NCBI RefSeq assembly: GCF_003350505.1
Contig: NZ_QQAY01000014.1
Location: 24,001-81,667 of the forward strand
Source: Falsibacillus pallidus
GTDB lineage: Bacteria; Bacillota; Bacilli; Bacillales; DSM-25281
Reading direction: 5' to 3'
Length of the DNA stretch: 57,667 bases
In this document: in pieces, positions 1 through 8,568 of the stretch
How the letters are laid out: each line of letters starts with the position of its first letter
Numbering within the stretch: position 1 is the first letter of the stretch
The notes under the pieces: model-generated
Told to the model about the DNA's origin: nothing
The model's database searches: none
Seen by the model: only the letters and a program-made list of their open reading frames with translations
Made by a program: the position numbers and the translations under genes

Positions 1-40
1 TATATAATGAACAGAAGAACGGAAAGTAATCTGCAGCATT

Positions 41-79
41 AGGAGGTGTACGCCGCTTCATTTCGGCGGCGCATCATTG
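41..79 (+). promoter_or_regulatory. SD site, GC hairpin and TTG start of the first CNNM gene
   Basis: A strong SD (AGGAGGTG, 41-48) lies 28 nt before the TTG start at 77, too far for normal initiation. Between them is a perfect 6-bp GC stem (51-56 with 66-71, loop of 9 nt). If the stem forms, the SD and TTG are separated by only about 7 unpaired bases, which is optimal. No closer SD and no ATG or GTG is present in frame. The paralogue at 1752 has the same arrangement. Confidence 0.75.
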
Positions 80-1378
80 ATAATCATAAATATTGGTTTA
101 TTGATCATTCTTATCGGTTTGACGGCATTCTTCGTTTCATCGGAATTCGCAATTGTTAAAGTACGTTCTTCCCGCATTGATCAGCTCGTTGCGGAAGGGA
201 ACCCTAAAGCGGAAGCTGCCAAAGAATTAGTCACAAATTTAGACAGCTACTTATCCGCATGCCAGCTGGGAATCACTATTACAGCTTTAGGACTTGGTTG
301 GCTTGGGGAACCGACTGTGCAGGAATTAATCAATCCGCTGTTCCATACGCTGCACGTTCCCGGGTCGGTCAGCCATATTCTTTCCTTTATTATTTCGTTC
401 AGCGTCATCACTTTTCTCCATGTCGTCCTTGGGGAGCTGGCTCCGAAGACTTTTGCCATCCAAAAGGCGGAACAATTGACGCTGCTCATTGCAACACCGT
501 TAATCTGGTTTTATCGAATCATGTATCCATTCATTTGGACATTGAATAGCTCCGCACGGTTCACGGCTGGATTATTCGGCCTCGAACCCGCTTCTGAGCA
601 TGATATGGCCCATTCAGAGGAAGAGCTCAGAATCATCCTTTCTGAAAGCTACAAAAGCGGGGAAATTAACCAATCTGAGTATCGATATGTCAACAAGATC
701 TTTGAATTCGACAATCGTGTAGCTAAGGAAATCATGGTGCCGAGGACCGAAATCATTTCATTTGAAAAAGATACAACCCTCAGTGAAATCCTTTCAATCG
801 TAAAAGTGGAAAAATACACAAGGTACCCCGTTACAGATGGGGATAAAGATAACATTGTCGGTGTCGTCAATATGAAGGAACTGTTGACAGACTGCGTGCA
901 TAACCAGTGCCAGGAAGAAGAGACTCTTGCGAAATACACGAAGCCGATCATCAGCGTCATTGAGATGATCCCCATCCAGGATCTTCTGGTCAAAATGCAG
1001 AAAGAACGGAGCCATATGGCCATCCTCCTCGATGAGTACGGCGGAACGGCCGGTTTGGTAACGGTTGAAGACATACTTGAAGAAATCGTTGGCGAAATCA
1101 GGGACGAATTTGATGCCGATGAAATTCCGTTGATTCGCAAAACAGGCGAACACAATTATTTATTTGATGCCAAAGTGCTGGTCGAACAAGTCAACGATTT
1201 ATTGGGCACACACCTCTCTGATGAAGAAGTTGATACAATCGGGGGCTGGATGCTTACCCAAAAGTATGACTTGAAAGAAGGAGATACCTTGGAAGAGGGT
1301 TCTTTCCTTTTCAAGGCACATGAGATGGAAGATCATCACGTTCTATATGTAGAAGTGAAAAAAGCTGCACAGAGCTGA
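77..1378 (+). CDS. CNNM/CorC family cation efflux protein (YhdP/MpfA-like)
   Basis: Integral membrane protein of 433 residues. It has an N-terminal DUF21/CNNM transmembrane domain (about 1-190, with the family signatures [14 protein letters not shown] and [13 protein letters not shown]), then two CBS domains (about 205-330) and a C-terminal CorC/HlyC domain (about 345-430). Bacillus YhdP (MpfA) of this family exports Mg2+; this role is inferred from similarity. Start is TTG 77, chosen because the N-terminus aligns with the paralogue 370 bp downstream and with family proteins. The frame stays open upstream to position 11 but contains no ATG, GTG or TTG. The stop codon lies within a Rho-independent terminator, so this gene is probably transcribed separately from the next. 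Confidence 0.93.
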   Translation: MIIINIGLLIILIGLTAFFVSSEFAIVKVRSSRIDQLVAEGNPKAEAAKELVTNLDSYLSACQLGITITALGLGWLGEPTVQELINPLFHTLHVPGSVSHILSFIISFSVITFLHVVLGELAPKTFAIQKAEQLTLLIATPLIWFYRIMYPFIWTLNSSARFTAGLFGLEPASEHDMAHSEEELRIILSESYKSGEINQSEYRYVNKIFEFDNRVAKEIMVPRTEIISFEKDTTLSEILSIVKVEKYTRYPVTDGDKDNIVGVVNMKELLTDCVHNQCQEEETLAKYTKPIISVIEMIPIQDLLVKMQKERSHMAILLDEYGGTAGLVTVEDILEEIVGEIRDEFDADEIPLIRKTGEHNYLFDAKVLVEQVNDLLGTHLSDEEVDTIGGWMLTQKYDLKEGDTLEEGSFLFKAHEMEDHHVLYVEVKKAAQS

Positions 1379-1402
1379 TCCATTCTGGGTCGGCTCTTTT
1401 TG
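1371..1402 (+). terminator. Rho-independent terminator overlapping the CNNM stop codon
   Basis: Stem AGAGC-TGATCC pairs with GGGTC-GGCTCT with two G-U pairs, then a T run. The TGA stop codon sits inside the left arm. Confidence 0.75.
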
Positions 1403-1493
1403 TACAGAAATTGATTTTATGCATTATTTGACGGAATATTCATACTTTCATGCCCATAATATAGTGTAAATCCTCAAAATTCATACCCTGAGT

Positions 1494-1522
1494 TTGACGC
1501 AACTCTTTGAATTCCTTATAAT
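1494..1522 (+). promoter_or_regulatory. SigA promoter for the second CNNM gene
   Basis: TTGACG (1494-1499), 17-nt spacer, TATAAT (1517-1522). Transcription would begin near 1529 and give a leader of about 220 nt before the TTG start at 1752. Confidence 0.8.
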
Positions 1523-1533
1523 ATTGTTAACAT

Positions 1534-1680
1534 TTAGATCGTCGAGGTGATAGGATGGGGCAGTCTATCGCATCTGGGAAATAGCACAATATCGGTATGT
1601 TTCCATGGAAACAATAGATGACTATGCTAACATCATGAAGAGAGATTGCTTTATTTTGCAGTCTCAGGAACAATTTTTTA
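1534..1680 (+). ncRNA. Structured 5' leader, candidate cis-regulatory RNA with a 9-codon ORF
   Basis: The leader folds into a three-helix arrangement by eye: closing pairs TTAG/CTAA (1534-1537 with 1627-1630) and TCGTC/GATGA (1539-1543 with 1617-1621), an internal hairpin GATAG/CTATC (1549-1553 with 1565-1569), and a perfect hairpin GTTTC-CATG-GAAAC (1599-1612). A further hairpin GAGATTGC/GCAGTCTC (1642-1665) precedes a T6 run at 1674, spaced 8 nt, so it is at best a weak terminator. A short ORF (ATG 1555 to TAG 1584, MGQSIASGK) has an SD-like GAGGTG upstream. I do not recognise a named riboswitch class; the M-box and yybP-ykoY consensus motifs are not present. Confidence 0.5.
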
Positions 1681-1703
1681 ATAAATTACTATTTTATTAT
1701 TTT

Positions 1704-1754
1704 GGGAGGTGACTCCTTACTCGTTGAAAAAAACGAGCTAAGGAAAGTTATTTG
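1704..1754 (+). promoter_or_regulatory. SD site, hairpin and TTG start of the second CNNM gene
   Basis: The SD GGGAGGTG (1704-1711) is 40 nt from the TTG start at 1752. The interval forms a long hairpin: ACT/AGT, CCTTA/TAAGG and CTCGTT/AACGAG around a GAAAAA loop, spanning 1712-1748. Folding it brings SD and start close together. A weaker AAGGAAAG nearer the TTG lies inside the stem. It has the same logic as at 41-79, but the bases are unrelated, so the structure rather than the sequence appears conserved. Confidence 0.72.
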
Positions 1755-3113
1755 GACATATTTAACTTGGTGCTTGTCGTAATACTTATTGCACTTACTG
1801 CTTTTTTTGTAGCTTCTGAATTTGCGATCGTCAAGGTGAGAAGTTCACGGATCGATCAATTATTAGAGGAAGGAAACAGCAGTGCAATTTCCGCTAAACG
1901 CGTCATTACGAGCTTAGACGAGTACTTATCTGCCTGTCAGCTGGGAATCACCATTACAGCGCTCGGGCTTGGTTGGCTTGGAGAACCTACAATTGCAGGT
2001 CTTGTCCATGTCCTTTTTGAAAAAATTAATTTTACGTCGTCCGTGTCCCACATTATTTCGGTAGCGATCGCATTCACTGCCATCACTTTTCTGCATGTGG
2101 TTATAGGTGAACTTGCACCTAAGACATTCGCCATTCAAAAAGCAGAAAATATTACACTTATAATCGCAAAGCCGCTTATCGCTTTTTATAAAGTCCTGTA
2201 CCCATTTATCTGGACATTAAATACATCTGCAAGACTGGTTACAAGACTCTTTGGCTTAAAACCAGTATCTGAACACGAACTTGCCCATTCGGAGGAAGAG
2301 CTTAGAATCATTCTTTCCGAGAGCTACAAAAGCGGGGAAATCAATCAGTCTGAATTTAAATATGTAAATAAGATCTTTGAATTCGATGACAGGATTGCCA
2401 AAGAAATTATGGTCCCCCGTACTGAAATCGTCTCCCTTGCAAAAGAAGATACGCTTGATGTCTTTCTTGATATCGTAAGGGAAGAAAAATTCACCAGATA
2501 TCCTATCATTGATGGAGATAAAGACCATATCATCGGAATGGTCAATGTGAAGGAAGTTTTCACAGACCTCATCAATAACATGGAATTAAATACGCAGACA
2601 CTAGAATCCTATGTACGTCCGATCATCCGTGTCATCGACTCCATTCCGATCCACGACCTGCTCGTCAAGATGCAGAAAGAAAGAATCCACATGGCGATTC
2701 TTATGGATGAATACGGTGGAACTTCGGGACTTGTGACGGTTGAGGACATCCTGGAGGAAATCGTCGGCGAGATACGGGATGAATTCGATATGGATGAAAT
2801 TCCGGTGATCCGAAAAATCAAAGACAACCATTACATCATTGACGCCAAAGTCCTTGTAGGCGAAGTGAACAACCTTCTTGGCCTTGCTATAAGCGATGAA
2901 GACATCGATACAATCGGCGGCTGGATCCTGACTGAGAACTACGATGCGAAACAAGGCGATTCCGTCATGTACGAGGATTTCGAGTTCACAATCAAAGAGA
3001 TGGAAGAGCATCATATCAAATATTTGGATGTCAAAAAGAAAATAAATGTAACAGAAACTTCCCCCCAGCAAATTGCGTTGACAAAGTCTGAGGCTCTGTC
3101 ACAACAAATGTAG
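1752..3113 (+). CDS. CNNM/CorC family cation efflux protein, paralogue
   Basis: A 453-residue paralogue of the gene at 77, collinear with it over its full length. It has a DUF21 membrane domain (about 1-190), a CBS pair (about 205-330) and a CorC/HlyC domain (about 345-430), plus a longer polar C-terminal tail of about 20 residues. The motif [20 protein letters not shown] is shared by both copies. The likely role is Mg2+ or other divalent cation efflux, inferred from the MpfA family. It has its own promoter and structured leader, so the two paralogues are probably controlled separately. TTG 1752 is the only start that matches the family N-terminus. Confidence 0.93.
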   Translation: MDIFNLVLVVILIALTAFFVASEFAIVKVRSSRIDQLLEEGNSSAISAKRVITSLDEYLSACQLGITITALGLGWLGEPTIAGLVHVLFEKINFTSSVSHIISVAIAFTAITFLHVVIGELAPKTFAIQKAENITLIIAKPLIAFYKVLYPFIWTLNTSARLVTRLFGLKPVSEHELAHSEEELRIILSESYKSGEINQSEFKYVNKIFEFDDRIAKEIMVPRTEIVSLAKEDTLDVFLDIVREEKFTRYPIIDGDKDHIIGMVNVKEVFTDLINNMELNTQTLESYVRPIIRVIDSIPIHDLLVKMQKERIHMAILMDEYGGTSGLVTVEDILEEIVGEIRDEFDMDEIPVIRKIKDNHYIIDAKVLVGEVNNLLGLAISDEDIDTIGGWILTENYDAKQGDSVMYEDFEFTIKEMEEHHIKYLDVKKKINVTETSPQQIALTKSEALSQQM

Positions 3114-3131
3114 GCACACGGGGAATACATC

Positions 3132-3164
3132 AAGGGATGCAGCAAATCGCTGCATCCCTTTTTT
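3132..3164 (+). terminator. Rho-independent terminator after the second CNNM gene
   Basis: Perfect 10-bp stem GGGATGCAGC/GCTGCATCCC with a 5-nt loop, followed by T6. The open frame of the next gene runs back into this hairpin, so its true start must lie downstream. Confidence 0.93.
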
Positions 3165-3256
3165 GTTCACGGATTTTTCCTTTTAAGAAACCGAATGAAA
3201 CTGGTATGCTTATTAAATACTATAATATTCCTATAAAAAGAATGCAGGTGATTTTC

Positions 3257-3964
3257 TTGATATGGGCTGCAGCAATCATACTCGCCTATTTAATCTTAAC
3301 GGTGTTTTCCACCATCTTTATCCGGGTCTTCTCCATCGGGATCACTAAAAAGGGGCAAATCCCCAATAGGATTGCCATTACGTTTGACGATGGCCCAGAT
3401 CCTGTCTACACACCGAGACTATTAGATGTATTAAAAAAACATAACGTCAAAGCCACCTTCTTTCTGGTCGGCGAAAAAGCTGAAAGATATCCAGAAATCG
3501 TTAAGCGCATCCATGATGAAGGGCACTTGATCGGGCTGCACAATTACAAACATATATCGAACTGGTTCATCCCCCCTTTCACCCTAAGGACGCATCTCAA
3601 ACGATCACAGGATATTATTTATTCTATTACTGGTGAAAAACCATTCTATTACCGCCCGCCTTGGGGGCACTTCAATGCCTTTACACTTATGGCTTCTGCC
3701 GGCAGCCGGGTAATCATGTGGACTTCTATCCCCGGTGACTGGAAGGAAAATGTAGGAGCTGACAAATTGCTGGAGCGTTTAGTGGCAGCAAGACAGAGCG
3801 GTGCGGTCATCACTCTTCATGACAGCGGAACTACGTTCGGTGCCGATGAACACGCACCGAAAAACACAATAGAAGCACTGGATCGTTTTTTAACCTTGGA
3901 AGATTCAAAAACCTACAGCTACACGACCGTAAATGATGTGCTGGAACATTCGAGCGGGAAATGA
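3257..3964 (+). CDS. Polysaccharide deacetylase family protein, membrane-anchored
   Basis: NodB-homology (CE4) deacetylase of about 235 residues. A single N-terminal membrane segment is followed by the catalytic domain with motif 1 TFDDGPDP (general base and metal Asp), a motif 2-like HLIGLHNYKH in which the usual HxxxH is altered, motif 3 YYRPPWG, and a late TLHDSG motif. Likely substrate is cell-wall or other surface N-acetylated polysaccharide, not determinable here. I choose TTG 3257 because AGGTG lies 6 nt upstream and the start gives a clean signal anchor; ATG 3242 is the alternative. Only 7 bp separate it from the DedA gene, so the two are probably co-transcribed. Confidence 0.85.
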   Translation: MIWAAAIILAYLILTVFSTIFIRVFSIGITKKGQIPNRIAITFDDGPDPVYTPRLLDVLKKHNVKATFFLVGEKAERYPEIVKRIHDEGHLIGLHNYKHISNWFIPPFTLRTHLKRSQDIIYSITGEKPFYYRPPWGHFNAFTLMASAGSRVIMWTSIPGDWKENVGADKLLERLVAARQSGAVITLHDSGTTFGADEHAPKNTIEALDRFLTLEDSKTYSYTTVNDVLEHSSGK

Positions 3965-3971
3965 GGAACAC

Positions 3972-4565
3972 ATGAACGAACATATTCTGGAATTATTAAA
4001 CCAATACAGCTACCTTCTCATATTTGTCATGGGATTTTTCGGCATCGTCGGCATCCCTGCCCCCGAAGAAAGCTTATTTGTCTATCTCGGGGTCCTGTCG
4101 AAGCAGGGCGGACTATCCTTGATTGGATGTATTGCATCATCCACTCTTGGTTCCTTCACAGGAATGGTCACGGCCTATTTGCTGGGAGCTTATATCGGGA
4201 AGCCTTTCCTTTCCCGCTTCGGCAAATATTTAGGGCTTAACTCAGATAGGTGGGAATCGTTCATGTCCCATTGGAATGTCAAACGTTCGCTTCTCAAAGG
4301 GTTTTTCATACCTGGCGTCCGTCAATTGAATCCTTATTTCGCAGGGATTGAGCACATTTCCTTTCTACTCTTTCTGCTTCTGTCTTTTGTCGGGGCGTTG
4401 ATTTGGACGTCAGCTTATACACTGCTAGGCTTCTTTATCAGCACCTATATCCCGATTCATCCAATCATCATCACGTATGTAGGGATTGCGCTATTTGCCC
4501 TATTCATTATCCAGATGATCATCAGATGGATTAAATCCCGGCAGAAAAAACGAGCAAATGGGTAA
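3972..4565 (+). CDS. DedA (VTT domain) family membrane protein
   Basis: About 197 residues with 4-5 hydrophobic segments and the DedA signature: a GIPAPEES re-entrant motif near the N-terminus and FIPGVRQLNPYFAG after the amphipathic region, carrying the conserved arginine. DedA proteins are linked to flippase or proton-coupled membrane-homeostasis roles, often of undecaprenyl phosphate or phospholipids. ATG 3972 follows a GAGGA SD; the frame extends upstream through the end of the deacetylase gene but without a better start. A pairing with a surface polysaccharide deacetylase fits an envelope function (inference). Confidence 0.87.
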   Translation: MNEHILELLNQYSYLLIFVMGFFGIVGIPAPEESLFVYLGVLSKQGGLSLIGCIASSTLGSFTGMVTAYLLGAYIGKPFLSRFGKYLGLNSDRWESFMSHWNVKRSLLKGFFIPGVRQLNPYFAGIEHISFLLFLLLSFVGALIWTSAYTLLGFFISTYIPIHPIIITYVGIALFALFIIQMIIRWIKSRQKKRANG

Positions 4566-4572
4566 TTTTCTC

Positions 4573-4600
4573 TTGAATTAATTTCCAAAGGCTGTATAAT
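4573..4600 (+). promoter_or_regulatory. SigA-type promoter of the argS T-box transcript
   Basis: TTGAAT (4573-4578), 16-nt spacer, TATAAT (4595-4600), directly upstream of the T-box leader. Confidence 0.65.
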
Positions 4601-4606
4601 AGCCAA

Positions 4607-4855
4607 TAATATTAAATGAACTTAATGATTCAAAGTCTATGATGAAGAGAGTAGTCGATGCCTCTCCCTTTAGCGAGCCGGGGCCGGTGAAAGCCTGGCG
4701 GGATGCATGTGATGAAGCGCACTTCTAAGATGCCAGCAGTAATACTGGCCGGTTATCCGTTATCGATTCAAGCGGACCCAAATCAGTTGGGTCAATTTAG
4801 AGTGGCAACGCGGGTACAAGCTCGTCTCTTATTTTATAAGAGGCGGGCTTTTTTT
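4607..4855 (+). ncRNA. T-box leader (Arg specifier) controlling argS
   Basis: Recognisable T-box landmarks in order: Stem I with AGAGAGTAG and AGCGAGCCGGGG-GGTGAAAGCC, a specifier loop reading GAAG-CGC-A (CGC, arginine) near 4717, the T-box core AGAGTGGCAACGCGGG (about 4799-4814), and a terminator stem AGCTCGTCTCTT/AAGAGGCGGGCT with T7 (4819-4855). Uncharged tRNA-Arg should stabilise the antiterminator through the TGGC bulge. The core is slightly divergent (AGAGTGGCAACG instead of AGGGTGGNACCG). Confidence 0.93.
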
Positions 4856-4879
4856 AATTTAAAAAGGAGGAAAAGATGA

Positions 4880-6568
4880 ATGATTGATTTAAAAGGCATT
4901 TATACCGAGAGCATCCTATCTGCATTGAATGGAGAATTAGATGCACAAACAATCTATTCCCTTATTGAAACGCCAAAGCATCAGCACCTTGGCGATTTAG
5001 CATTCCCTTGCTTCTCACTTGCAAAAGCCATGAAGAAAGCACCTATTGAAATAGCAGAACACCTTTCCCAAAAAATAAAAGGACCGGAGATTGATCACGT
5101 CCAGCCTGCTGGCCCCTATATCAACGTTTTCTTTTCTAAGAATGAGATCGCCCGTACCATCATCCCTTCCATTCTAACTGCAGGGGCTGCCTTTGGAAGC
5201 GGTGAGGACGGGATAGGAAAAACCGTCGTACTGGATATGTCTTCTCCAAATATCGCTAAACCCTTCTCCATGGGGCATCTTCGTTCCACTGTGATTGGAA
5301 ACTCATTGGCCCTGATTGCCGAAAAAATGGGATATAAGGCAGTGCGGCTCAATCATTTAGGGGATTGGGGAACACAGTTTGGAAAATTAATCACAGCCTA
5401 TCGGAAATGGGGTGTCGAAGAGGACGTTCAGGAAAATCCGATCGGAGAATTATTTAAACTGTACATCCGTTTTCACCAGGAGGCCGAAACGGATCCCATT
5501 TTAGAAGAAGAAGGGCGAAAGGCATTTAAGGAGCTTGAAGATGGTGTTGAAGAAAATATAAGAATCTGGACTTGGTTCCGCGATGAGTCCCTGAAAGCAT
5601 TCATGACCATCTATGACCTGATGAATGTAAAATTCGACGATTGGAACGGCGAAGCCTTTTATAATGACAAGATGGGAGAAGTAATCGCGCTTCTGGAAGA
5701 ACAAAAACTCTTGGAGACTTCTGAAGGGGCCGAAGTAGTTCGATTAGATGACAAACAGCTTCCTCCCTGCCTGATCAAGAAATCGGATGGTGCTACCCTT
5801 TATGCCACCAGGGATTTGGCAGCTGCCATCTACCGTCAACAGGAATATCATTTTGACGAAGCTCTCTATATCGTTGGCCAGGAGCAGACGATCCATTTCA
5901 AGCAGGTATTCGGAGTCCTGAAAAAACTGGGGTTTTCATGGGCAGACCATATGAAGCACGTACCTTTTGGCCTTTATTTAAAAGATGGGAAAAAAATGTC
6001 GACACGAAAAGGCAGAGTCATCTTGCTTGAGGAAGTCTTAAATGAAGCCATTTCGCTTGCCGCTAACAACATTAAAGCCAAGAACCCGGGGCTTCAGAAT
6101 GCAGAGGATGTAGCGAAAGCAGTCGGAACCGGAGCTGTATTGTTCCACGATTTAAAAAATGACCGGATGAATAATATTGAGTTTTCACTTGAAGACATGC
6201 TTGCTTTTGAAGGAGAAACGGGTCCTTATATACAATATACGCATGCGCGGGCCAACACCCTTTTGAGAAAGTCTCCTATCGAAGATGTAGAATTCACCTC
6301 CTTATCGGACGAAGACAGCTGGGAAGTCATCAAGCTGCTCCGTCTTTTCCCAGAGATGATTTCAAAAGCTTATACACAGCTCTCTCCTTCGGTCCTAGCC
6401 AAATACTTGATTGATACGGCACAATCATTCAACAAGTACTATGGAAAAGTAAGGATTTTAGAACAAGACTCGGAGCTTGGTTCGAGATTGTCACTGGTCC
6501 AAGCAGTGGTAATTGTGCTTTCGGAAGGATTGAGATTACTCGGGATTTCTGCCCCGGATCAAATGTAA
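4880..6568 (+). CDS. argS: Arginine--tRNA ligase
   Basis: Class I arginyl-tRNA synthetase, 562 residues. The Arg-tRNA-synt N-terminal domain covers about 1-90, the Rossmann catalytic domain begins with the HIGH-equivalent PFSMGHLRST (about 131-140) and GDWGTQFG, the KMSKS-equivalent reads GKKMSTRKG, and the DALR anticodon domain ends with LLGISAPDQM. The HIGH motif is divergent (SMGH). The N-terminus differs from the canonical B. subtilis ArgS, so this may be a second, amino-acid-responsive copy; the window cannot show whether another argS exists. AAGGAGG lies 9 nt before ATG 4880. Regulated by the T-box above. Confidence 0.95.
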   Translation: MIDLKGIYTESILSALNGELDAQTIYSLIETPKHQHLGDLAFPCFSLAKAMKKAPIEIAEHLSQKIKGPEIDHVQPAGPYINVFFSKNEIARTIIPSILTAGAAFGSGEDGIGKTVVLDMSSPNIAKPFSMGHLRSTVIGNSLALIAEKMGYKAVRLNHLGDWGTQFGKLITAYRKWGVEEDVQENPIGELFKLYIRFHQEAETDPILEEEGRKAFKELEDGVEENIRIWTWFRDESLKAFMTIYDLMNVKFDDWNGEAFYNDKMGEVIALLEEQKLLETSEGAEVVRLDDKQLPPCLIKKSDGATLYATRDLAAAIYRQQEYHFDEALYIVGQEQTIHFKQVFGVLKKLGFSWADHMKHVPFGLYLKDGKKMSTRKGRVILLEEVLNEAISLAANNIKAKNPGLQNAEDVAKAVGTGAVLFHDLKNDRMNNIEFSLEDMLAFEGETGPYIQYTHARANTLLRKSPIEDVEFTSLSDEDSWEVIKLLRLFPEMISKAYTQLSPSVLAKYLIDTAQSFNKYYGKVRILEQDSELGSRLSLVQAVVIVLSEGLRLLGISAPDQM

Positions 6569-6616
6569 AAAACATACCCGAGGCTTCCAGCAAACGAGGA
6601 GCTACGGGTATGTTTT
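6569..6616. terminator. Bidirectional terminator between argS and ABC permease gene
   Basis: A 12-bp perfect stem AAAACATACCCG/CGGGTATGTTTT flanks a 24-nt loop. It serves the convergent argS (+) and permease (-) genes. Confidence 0.85.
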
Positions 6617-6621
6617 CATTA

Positions 6622-7395
6622 TTAGTGCTGTCCCAGTATACCTTTTTTCATGGCAATCTCTTCACATTTCTTGAAAACCCATAGGCCGAGACTTAAATAT
6701 ACGAGTGCATTCACCCCAAGTATGAGAAAGTCTATGGCTGTAAAGGACTGCAACGAGACTCCCTTTACCATGATGGTTCTCACCATATCCACCCCTTTTA
6801 CAAATGGCGCGGCCGCAAGATATGGAGCGACACTCAATGGCAGGAAGGTCAATCCCATGAAAACAAATTGAAGAATTTGCAAAAATGCCTGGATTTGTTT
6901 AAAGATAATCGCCATTCCTGCAATCATGAAGCTGATCCCATACATGCTTAAGAGCGTCAAAATGAGAATTGGAGCAATCGAAAGAATATCGATATTCAGC
7001 CAAGTATTTGTCGTGGCCATGGAAACATAGAGCAACAAGCTGATGATGATCAGCTGTAAAACGGTTGAAGAAACGATTCGGGCAAACAAGATGCGCCAGG
7101 CTCCCATAGGAGACATATACATCTGTTCGAGAGTACCAAGAGATGCCTCGTTTGAAATCACCCAGCCGATATCCTGCATCGCCATCATGGCAATATACCA
7201 GAAGATGTAGTTGACGATGACATATTGGACATTCGTATCGACTGAACCTGGATCCCCCACAATTTTGATTCCGAAAAACATCGCTAAAAAAATGCAGTAA
7301 AATGTGATAATCATACTGATTGTATTCGGAAGATAGCGTTTAAGAAGAATCGCTTCCCGTCTGAAATTAGCTTGTAGCAGATAAAGTGACTTCAT
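6622..7395 (-). CDS. ABC-2 type transporter permease
   Basis: A 257-residue membrane protein with about six hydrophobic segments and the ABC-2 layout (conserved NEASLGTLEQMYMSP loop between membrane segments 2 and 3). It partners the ATP-binding protein encoded just upstream; the coding regions overlap by 29 bp and the AAAGGAG SD of this gene lies inside the ATPase gene. Such two-gene systems export lipids, drugs or peptides; nothing here identifies the substrate. Confidence 0.88.
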   Translation of the reverse strand: MKSLYLLQANFRREAILLKRYLPNTISMIITFYCIFLAMFFGIKIVGDPGSVDTNVQYVIVNYIFWYIAMMAMQDIGWVISNEASLGTLEQMYMSPMGAWRILFARIVSSTVLQLIIISLLLYVSMATTNTWLNIDILSIAPILILTLLSMYGISFMIAGMAIIFKQIQAFLQILQFVFMGLTFLPLSVAPYLAAAPFVKGVDMVRTIMVKGVSLQSFTAIDFLILGVNALVYLSLGLWVFKKCEEIAMKKGILGQH

Positions 7396-8356
7396 TCTCC
7401 GGCTCTCCTTTCACGATCTTCATAAATACTTTTTCAAAGTCGATGGACGCACGATCAATTTTTTCAATGGAAGCATGGAATTCCTTCAATAAGTCAATTA
7501 CCTGATAAAATTCCTCGCTATGGGAAATCGTTACTTCCAACTTAGTTTCTCCGTTTTCTTCTTGGCTCATATTCGCTAAAAAGTTATGATTAAGGACTGC
7601 CAGCTGCTGTTTATTGAGCGCTTTTGTAAGAGTGAAGCTATAAGCTTTTGTATCAAACAACTCCAGCAGGTTCTGGACTTTTTCATCCGTCACCACTTCT
7701 CCCCCATTAATGATGACGACCCGTTCACAGATTTCCTGTACAACCGGCATGTCATGGGAGCTGAGCAGAATCGTCTTATTCTCCTTTTTGGCGATTTCCG
7801 TTAGCAGCTTCCTGATTTCATAGCTTGTTTCAATATCCAATCCGAGGGTCGGTTCATCCAGGAAAATAATATCCGTGTCTGCTAATAGAGCAACTGCAAT
7901 GGAAAGCTTTTGCTGCATACCCCTTGATAGAGTATTAACCTGCTCATGGGATTTATTTGTCAAATTGAAACGCTCCAATAATTCATCCACTTTTTGAGAA
8001 ACCGCTTTTTTCGACATTCCTCGATTTCCCGAGAAATATTCGAGGTTTTCCCTCACCGTTAGACGCCAATACAGGTTCCGGTTTCCCTCTAAAACGACAC
8101 TGATATGACGGAGTGCCTTCAATCTTTGGGATTTTATGTCGAATCCATTGATAGTTACTGAACCCTCATTCGGAATCAAAAGTCCGCACATCATTTTAAT
8201 CAAGGTGGTCTTCCCTGCTCCATTCGGACCTAGCAGCCCCACCACTTCTCCCCGGTCTACCTGAAAAGAAATTCCTTTTACTGCTTCAATCAGCTCGTTG
8301 GATTTCTTTTTCTTATACCATTTCTTTACCCCTTTGATATCAATAAGTTTTTCCAT
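7367..8356 (-). CDS. ABC transporter ATP-binding protein
   Basis: A 329-residue nucleotide-binding subunit of an ABC-2 exporter. Walker A GLLGPNGAGKTT lies near residues 41-52, the signature is TLSRGMQQKLSIA, Walker B is IIFLDEPTLGLD, and a switch His is in LLSSHD. A C-terminal extension of about 100 residues follows the NBD, as in CcmA/DrrA-like proteins. AAGGAGG precedes ATG 8356. First gene of a two-gene operon with the permease. Confidence 0.92.
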   Translation of the reverse strand: MEKLIDIKGVKKWYKKKKSNELIEAVKGISFQVDRGEVVGLLGPNGAGKTTLIKMMCGLLIPNEGSVTINGFDIKSQRLKALRHISVVLEGNRNLYWRLTVRENLEYFSGNRGMSKKAVSQKVDELLERFNLTNKSHEQVNTLSRGMQQKLSIAVALLADTDIIFLDEPTLGLDIETSYEIRKLLTEIAKKENKTILLSSHDMPVVQEICERVVIINGGEVVTDEKVQNLLELFDTKAYSFTLTKALNKQQLAVLNHNFLANMSQEENGETKLEVTISHSEEFYQVIDLLKEFHASIEKIDRASIDFEKVFMKIVKGEPENEVTLSATS

Positions 8357-8506
8357 AGCTCCTCCTTAATTTGAATCTTCTGACTTTATTATAACCAAAC
8401 TCCTCTCCAATGTTTTCCATCCAGAGGCTGATTTGTTTTCCTTTTATAGTCTAAGCTGTTGTGTACTACCGCTGTTGATTTCCGTTCAAGACTTCGTATT
8501 CTAGAC

Positions 8507-8559
8507 AAAAAAGCCTCCACCTGCAGCAGCTAGGATGCTTTTGCAGGTGGAGGCTTTTT
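8507..8559. terminator. Bidirectional terminator downstream of the lipid kinase gene
   Basis: Long perfect stem AAAAAAGCCTCCACCTGCA (8507-8525) with TGCAGGTGGAGGCTTTTT (8542-8559). It lies just after the stop of the minus-strand kinase gene. The rest of 8357-8506 shows no clear element. Confidence 0.9.
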
Positions 8560-8568
8560 CAATTAGAT

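Noticed and set aside
1529-1751. M-box or yybP-ykoY riboswitch
   Set aside because: The conserved core sequences of these classes are not found, although the downstream gene would fit.
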